Below, piece by piece: positions 50,941 to 53,519 of a DNA stretch of 53,519 nucleotides; position 1 is the first letter of the stretch, and every line of letters begins with the position of its first letter. The notes beneath the pieces are model-generated. The model worked only from the letters and a program-made list of their open reading frames with translations, did not search any database and was not told the DNA's origin. Source of the DNA: Lacticaseibacillus pantheris DSM 15945 = JCM 12539 = NBRC 106106 (GTDB lineage Bacteria; Bacillota; Bacilli; Lactobacillales; Lactobacillaceae); the NCBI RefSeq assembly GCF_001311175.1, contig NZ_BBAI01000015.1, positions 1 through 53,519 of the forward strand, read 5' to 3'. Both the position numbers and the translations under genes were made by a program.

Positions 50941-50992
50941 AATCAGGTGCCCTGATTGAATACATAGTAAGGCCCCCTGATTAAAAAGTCAA
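50941..50992 (-). promoter_or_regulatory. Operator and promoter of ABC exporter, likely MarR target
   Basis: AATCAGG-TGC-CCTGATT at 50941-50957 is a perfect dyad, and a further CCTGATT half-site follows at 50976-50982. On the minus strand TTGACT (50987-50992), 17 bases, then TACTAT form a promoter whose spacer holds the extra half-site and whose start region holds the dyad. The divergent MarR-family gene 70 bases away is the obvious regulator; binding is inferred. Confidence 0.65.
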
Positions 50993-51060
50993 CCATTTGC
51001 TTTCTCCGGCCCCGGTGGAATACGGTATACTGAAGAAAATAAGGAATGGACTGATTAACC

Positions 51061-51567
51061 GTGGGCAAGAATATCAAGGCCGAGCTCGTTGCCGGCAAGC
51101 TGGCTGAATACGAACAGCTCAGTAAAATATACGACGATATCGTCAAACAACCCCGACCACGCCTAACGGTTGAGGGCCAGGGCAAAGTACTGTTGGTGTT
51201 GGCCGAAGATGACCACCTCTCCCAACGCCAGATTGCAGACCGCCTAGGCATGTCACCCCAATCAGCCAGTGAGTTTATCGCTAAGCTGGCAAAACGCGAG
51301 TTGGTGACCCTGTCCAAGTCCCCGAATGACAAGCGGGTGAACCTCGTCCACCTGACCGCAGCCGGTCGCCAGGAAGTAGAGGCGGCCGCGCAGGAGGTGC
51401 CCCCCTTTGTGAACACGCTCAGCGACGATGATCTGGACGAGCTCGCCCGACTGATGGGCAAAGTTACGACTGCGATGTACGCCGATATTGACGCCGCCAA
51501 CCCCACATTGGCGGTCAAGTTTCACAAGTTGTTCGCCAGCCGCTACTTACGGCAGTTTAAAAGCTAG
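51061..51567 (+). CDS. MarR-family transcriptional regulator
   Basis: A 168-residue winged-helix protein with an intact frame starting at GTG. The DNA-binding part is LSQRQIADRLGMSPQSASEFIAKLAKRELV with a wing containing KSPNDKRVNLVHLT. Helices at both ends form the dimer interface. It is divergent from the ABC exporter genes and shares an intergenic region containing the AATCAGG dyad, so it probably represses exporter and itself until a ligand binds. An AAGGA tract lies rather far upstream of GTG. Confidence 0.82.
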   Translation: MGKNIKAELVAGKLAEYEQLSKIYDDIVKQPRPRLTVEGQGKVLLVLAEDDHLSQRQIADRLGMSPQSASEFIAKLAKRELVTLSKSPNDKRVNLVHLTAAGRQEVEAAAQEVPPFVNTLSDDDLDELARLMGKVTTAMYADIDAANPTLAVKFHKLFASRYLRQFKS

Positions 51568-51612
51568 TGGGTGCCAAGATTAATCGTTAGGCTTACCTTT
51601 TGTAAGCGTGCG

Positions 51613-51621
51613 TGGTATAAT
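51613..51621 (+). promoter_or_regulatory. Extended -10 promoter of thioredoxin-like gene
   Basis: TGGTATAAT is an extended -10 (TGnTATAAT), 66 bases before the ATG. No good -35 is present, which is usual for this promoter type. Confidence 0.65.
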
Positions 51622-51686
51622 ACAACTTAAATAAAGTGGTGTCCCGGACATTTTTCCTGGCACCAACAATTGGGGGTAATTCATTC

Positions 51687-52028
51687 ATGGAAATGTACAA
51701 ACCAACGGTGGTGTCCGACGACGCTGTCCGGACCGAACTGAACAAGCCTGGTAAGCAGGTCATGTTTATGACGGCGGACTGGTGTGGTGATTGCAAGGCC
51801 ATCAAGCCTTTCGTCCAGCAGATTAAGGAACACGCAATGAGCGATGGTGCCGGCTGGGTTGACGTCGACCGCGACGCCAACATCGAAATTGCTAAGGAGC
51901 AGGGCCTGAAGGGAATTCCTGCCTTCGTCCTCTTTGAAGACGGCAAGCAGATCAACCACATTGGTAATGGCGAGCGCCTGAGCCCCAAGCAGGTAACTGA
52001 CTGGGTTAACGGCAACGTCCTCGCTTAA
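51687..52028 (+). CDS. Thioredoxin-like protein
   Basis: A 113-residue thioredoxin fold with the redox motif WCGDC at about residues 34-38 and the cis-proline loop GIPAFVLFEDGK at about 76-87. The CGDC dipeptide differs from CGPC of classical thioredoxin, so its redox potential and partners may differ. The ATG at 51687 (MEMYKPTVV) is chosen because it follows a GGGGG tract; an in-frame upstream ATG at 51636 has none. It has its own promoter and terminator. Confidence 0.87.
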   Translation: MEMYKPTVVSDDAVRTELNKPGKQVMFMTADWCGDCKAIKPFVQQIKEHAMSDGAGWVDVDRDANIEIAKEQGLKGIPAFVLFEDGKQINHIGNGERLSPKQVTDWVNGNVLA

Positions 52029-52036
52029 TCCCCGCT

Positions 52037-52078
52037 AGGCACAAAAAAAACGACTACTGAGTAGTCGTTTTTTGTGCC
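52037..52078. terminator. Bidirectional terminator
   Basis: GGCACAAAAAA(AA)CGACTACT pairs with AGTAGTCGTTTTTTGTGCC, giving A and T tracts on both sides. It serves the convergent thioredoxin-like and MFS genes. Confidence 0.92.
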
Positions 52079-52082
52079 TCAA

Positions 52083-53293
52083 TTAGTTCAATTGCTGGCC
52101 CATCGTTTCCCGACCCAGCACCATGACGGCGAGTACCGCAATAACGATTGCCGCCGTGAAAATAGCAAAGATGCTGGCGAAACTAACGCCGCTCGCAATC
52201 AGGCTACCGACCAGTAGTGGCCCCACGATGCCGCCAATTCGGCCCACGCCGGCCGCTAAGCCGGAACCACTACTACGCACGCTACCCGGATACTGCTCCG
52301 GTGAGTAGGCGTACAGGGCGCCCCACGCCCCCAGGTTGAAGAAAGAGAGGAGCATCCCCATCACCAGCAGCCAAGCCAGGCTCGTCGCCATCCCAAAGCC
52401 GAGTGCGGCGGCAGCCGTGCCCAATAGGAACGTGGCCAAAACGCGCTTCCGGCCCCACTTTTCAATCAACCACGCCGCCGTGAAGTACCCCGGCAGTTGC
52501 GCAATAGTCATCACCAGCACGTAACCAAAGCTGCTGATCATGCTGAAACCTTTGAGTTGCATAACACTTGGCAACCACAGAAACATGCCGTAGTAGGAGA
52601 AAACCACCATGAACCACACAATCCACAACATGGCCGTCGCCCGCAGGTATGGTGGCCGCCACAGCTGGACTAACGTGGCCCAAAAGCGGGGCTTGCGGTG
52701 GCCGGCCGCCAGGTAAACGGGTGACTCTTTGATCCCGCGCCGGAAGTAGAACGCGTACACCGCGGTGAGTCCGGTGAGGACCATCGCCACGCGCCAACCC
52801 CAGTTGGGGATAACAAAGTATGAGATCAAGCCGCGGCCAACCAGCCCGCCGCCCAAAAGCTCTCCAGCAGCACAACACTGCGGCCCCGGTGTTCGGTCGC
52901 CACGCTTTCAGAAACTAACGTAGACGCCACAGGCAGCTCACCGCCTAATCCGGCCCCAATCAGCAACCGTAACGTCATGAACATGGCGTACCCCGTAGCC
53001 AAAGCCGATGCGGCGGACCCAATCGAAAAGATGAGTAACGTGATAATGAGCACCGTTTTGCGGCCAACCCGGTCAGCCAGCATACCGAACAGCACCGCCC
53101 CGATGGCCATCCCAATTGAGCCGATACTACCAATCCAGCCCATTTGGACAGCGTTCAGGTGCCACTCACCCTTAACGGCCGCAATAACAAACGAAAGCAT
53201 CCCGACGTCCATCGCGTCAAACAACCAGGCAACACCAACGCCGGTGATTAGCCGCGCGTGTGCCCAGATTCCTACCTGTTTAGTCGATTCCAT
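52083..53293 (-). CDS. MFS transporter (YceI/NiaP-like), frame interrupted
   Basis: About 404 residues with one shift near 52838 (SFWAAGWLAAA, then LISYFVIPNWGWR). Twelve membrane helices are expected. MFS motif A is GMLADRVGRKT; the sequence WLFDAMDVGMLSFVIAAV and GLGGELPVASTLVSE are characteristic of the YceI/NiaP and aromatic-acid-type branch of the family. Niacin uptake is a reasonable guess. The start at 53293 has a GGGGGA site. A dyad lies between promoter and start, so expression is probably repressed by an unknown regulator. Confidence 0.75.
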
Positions 53294-53323
53294 GAATAAT
53301 TCCCCCAGATATAATTGCCATTA

Positions 53324-53382
53324 GGTGTCTTGACACCCTACGTAACGAAACTCATTTTCCACTTTGTGGGGTGTCTTGTCAA
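53324..53382 (-). promoter_or_regulatory. Promoter and operator-like dyad of MFS gene
   Basis: GGTGTC-TT-GACACC (53324-53337) is a perfect dyad 31 bases before the ATG. A second related half, GGTGTCTTGTCA, overlaps a minus-strand TTGACA (53377-53382). The -10 GAAAAT, 17 bases further, is poor. The paired GGTGTC motifs suggest a dimeric repressor. NiaR is a candidate if the transporter carries niacin; not verified. Confidence 0.5.
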
Positions 53383-53465
53383 TGGCTGTTGCAGAAAAAA
53401 AACGCGCCACGCTGGTGAAACTTACCGCTGCTGGTAGGTAGTCTCGGGTTGCTACGGTGGTGTTT

Positions 53466-53519
53466 GACGGCAGCGTTGGTCGGAACGGTGTGCTGCGGCT
53501 TTCGTGGGGTGCTCCATGG
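53466..53519. repeat. Left end of dispersed inverted-repeat element (partial copy)
   Basis: The last 54 bases match 46535-46588 closely, and from GCGGCTTTCGTGGGGTGCTC to the window end the match is exact. The window stops at GCTCCATGG, inside the element. Confidence 0.85.

Overview
The window looks like a chromosomal contig from a lactic acid bacterium (Lactobacillaceae) of moderately high GC. The evidence is KxYKxGKxW-type signal peptides, MucBP repeats and LPxTG sorting motifs, an Mga-type regulator, an AdcR-controlled zinc operon, AGGAGG ribosome binding sites and a class II fructose-bisphosphate aldolase with strongly biased codons. Base composition changes along the window: about 2.3-30 kb is AT-richer and accessory in character, while 30-53 kb is GC-rich and core-like. 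No tRNA, rRNA or CRISPR array was seen.

Layout. 0.2-2.0 kb: a histidine phosphatase and an enolase-superfamily dipeptide epimerase. 2.3-5.3 kb: two unrecognised genes and two tandem AP2-type proteins. 5.4-25.7 kb: a surface-protein island. It holds two GT2-type glycosyltransferases, a giant LPxTG adhesin of about 3000 residues, a serine recombinase, a MucBP protein, an Mga-like regulator and a second adhesin made of Ig-like repeats. A 4.77-kb segment (16748-21515) carrying recombinase, MucBP protein and Mga regulator is bounded by exact 29-bp inverted repeats. Their core is two 10-bp arms around an asymmetric GT/AC dinucleotide, which is how serine-invertase crossover sites are built. I read it as an invertible, phase-variable cassette placed directly upstream of the giant adhesin. 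25.7-27.1 kb: AT-rich, gene-poor. 27.1-30.1 kb: a three-gene operon, sce7726 family, sce7725 family and a HEPN/RES-type toxin-like protein, a candidate defence or toxin module.

30.3-33.4 kb: a CPA2 cation/proton antiporter and a zinc alcohol dehydrogenase. 33.6-43.2 kb: an exopolysaccharide operon of the Bacillus ydaJKLMN / Listeria pss type. It has a GH8-like lipoprotein, a polytopic membrane protein, a DUF2334 protein, a processive GT2 synthase, a BcsB/YdaN-like protein, a degenerate GGDEF protein that keeps an RxxD I-site (a predicted c-di-GMP receptor), and UDP-GlcNAc 2-epimerase, which would supply UDP-ManNAc. 43.5-46.4 kb: the adcARCB zinc-uptake operon with two abutting AdcR boxes. 46.9-53.3 kb: a phosphoesterase, fba, a drug-type ABC exporter with a divergent MarR regulator, a thioredoxin-like protein and an MFS transporter.

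Two features affect interpretation of the whole window. Single-base indels interrupt most of the longer genes, often at A/T runs of 6-8, while the protein sense resumes in the next frame. This is best explained by uncorrected sequencing error, so I annotate corrected gene extents and do not call pseudogenes. Also, both window ends lie inside copies of a 264-bp inverted-repeat element that has one complete internal copy (46533-46796), suggesting the sequence was broken at that repeat.
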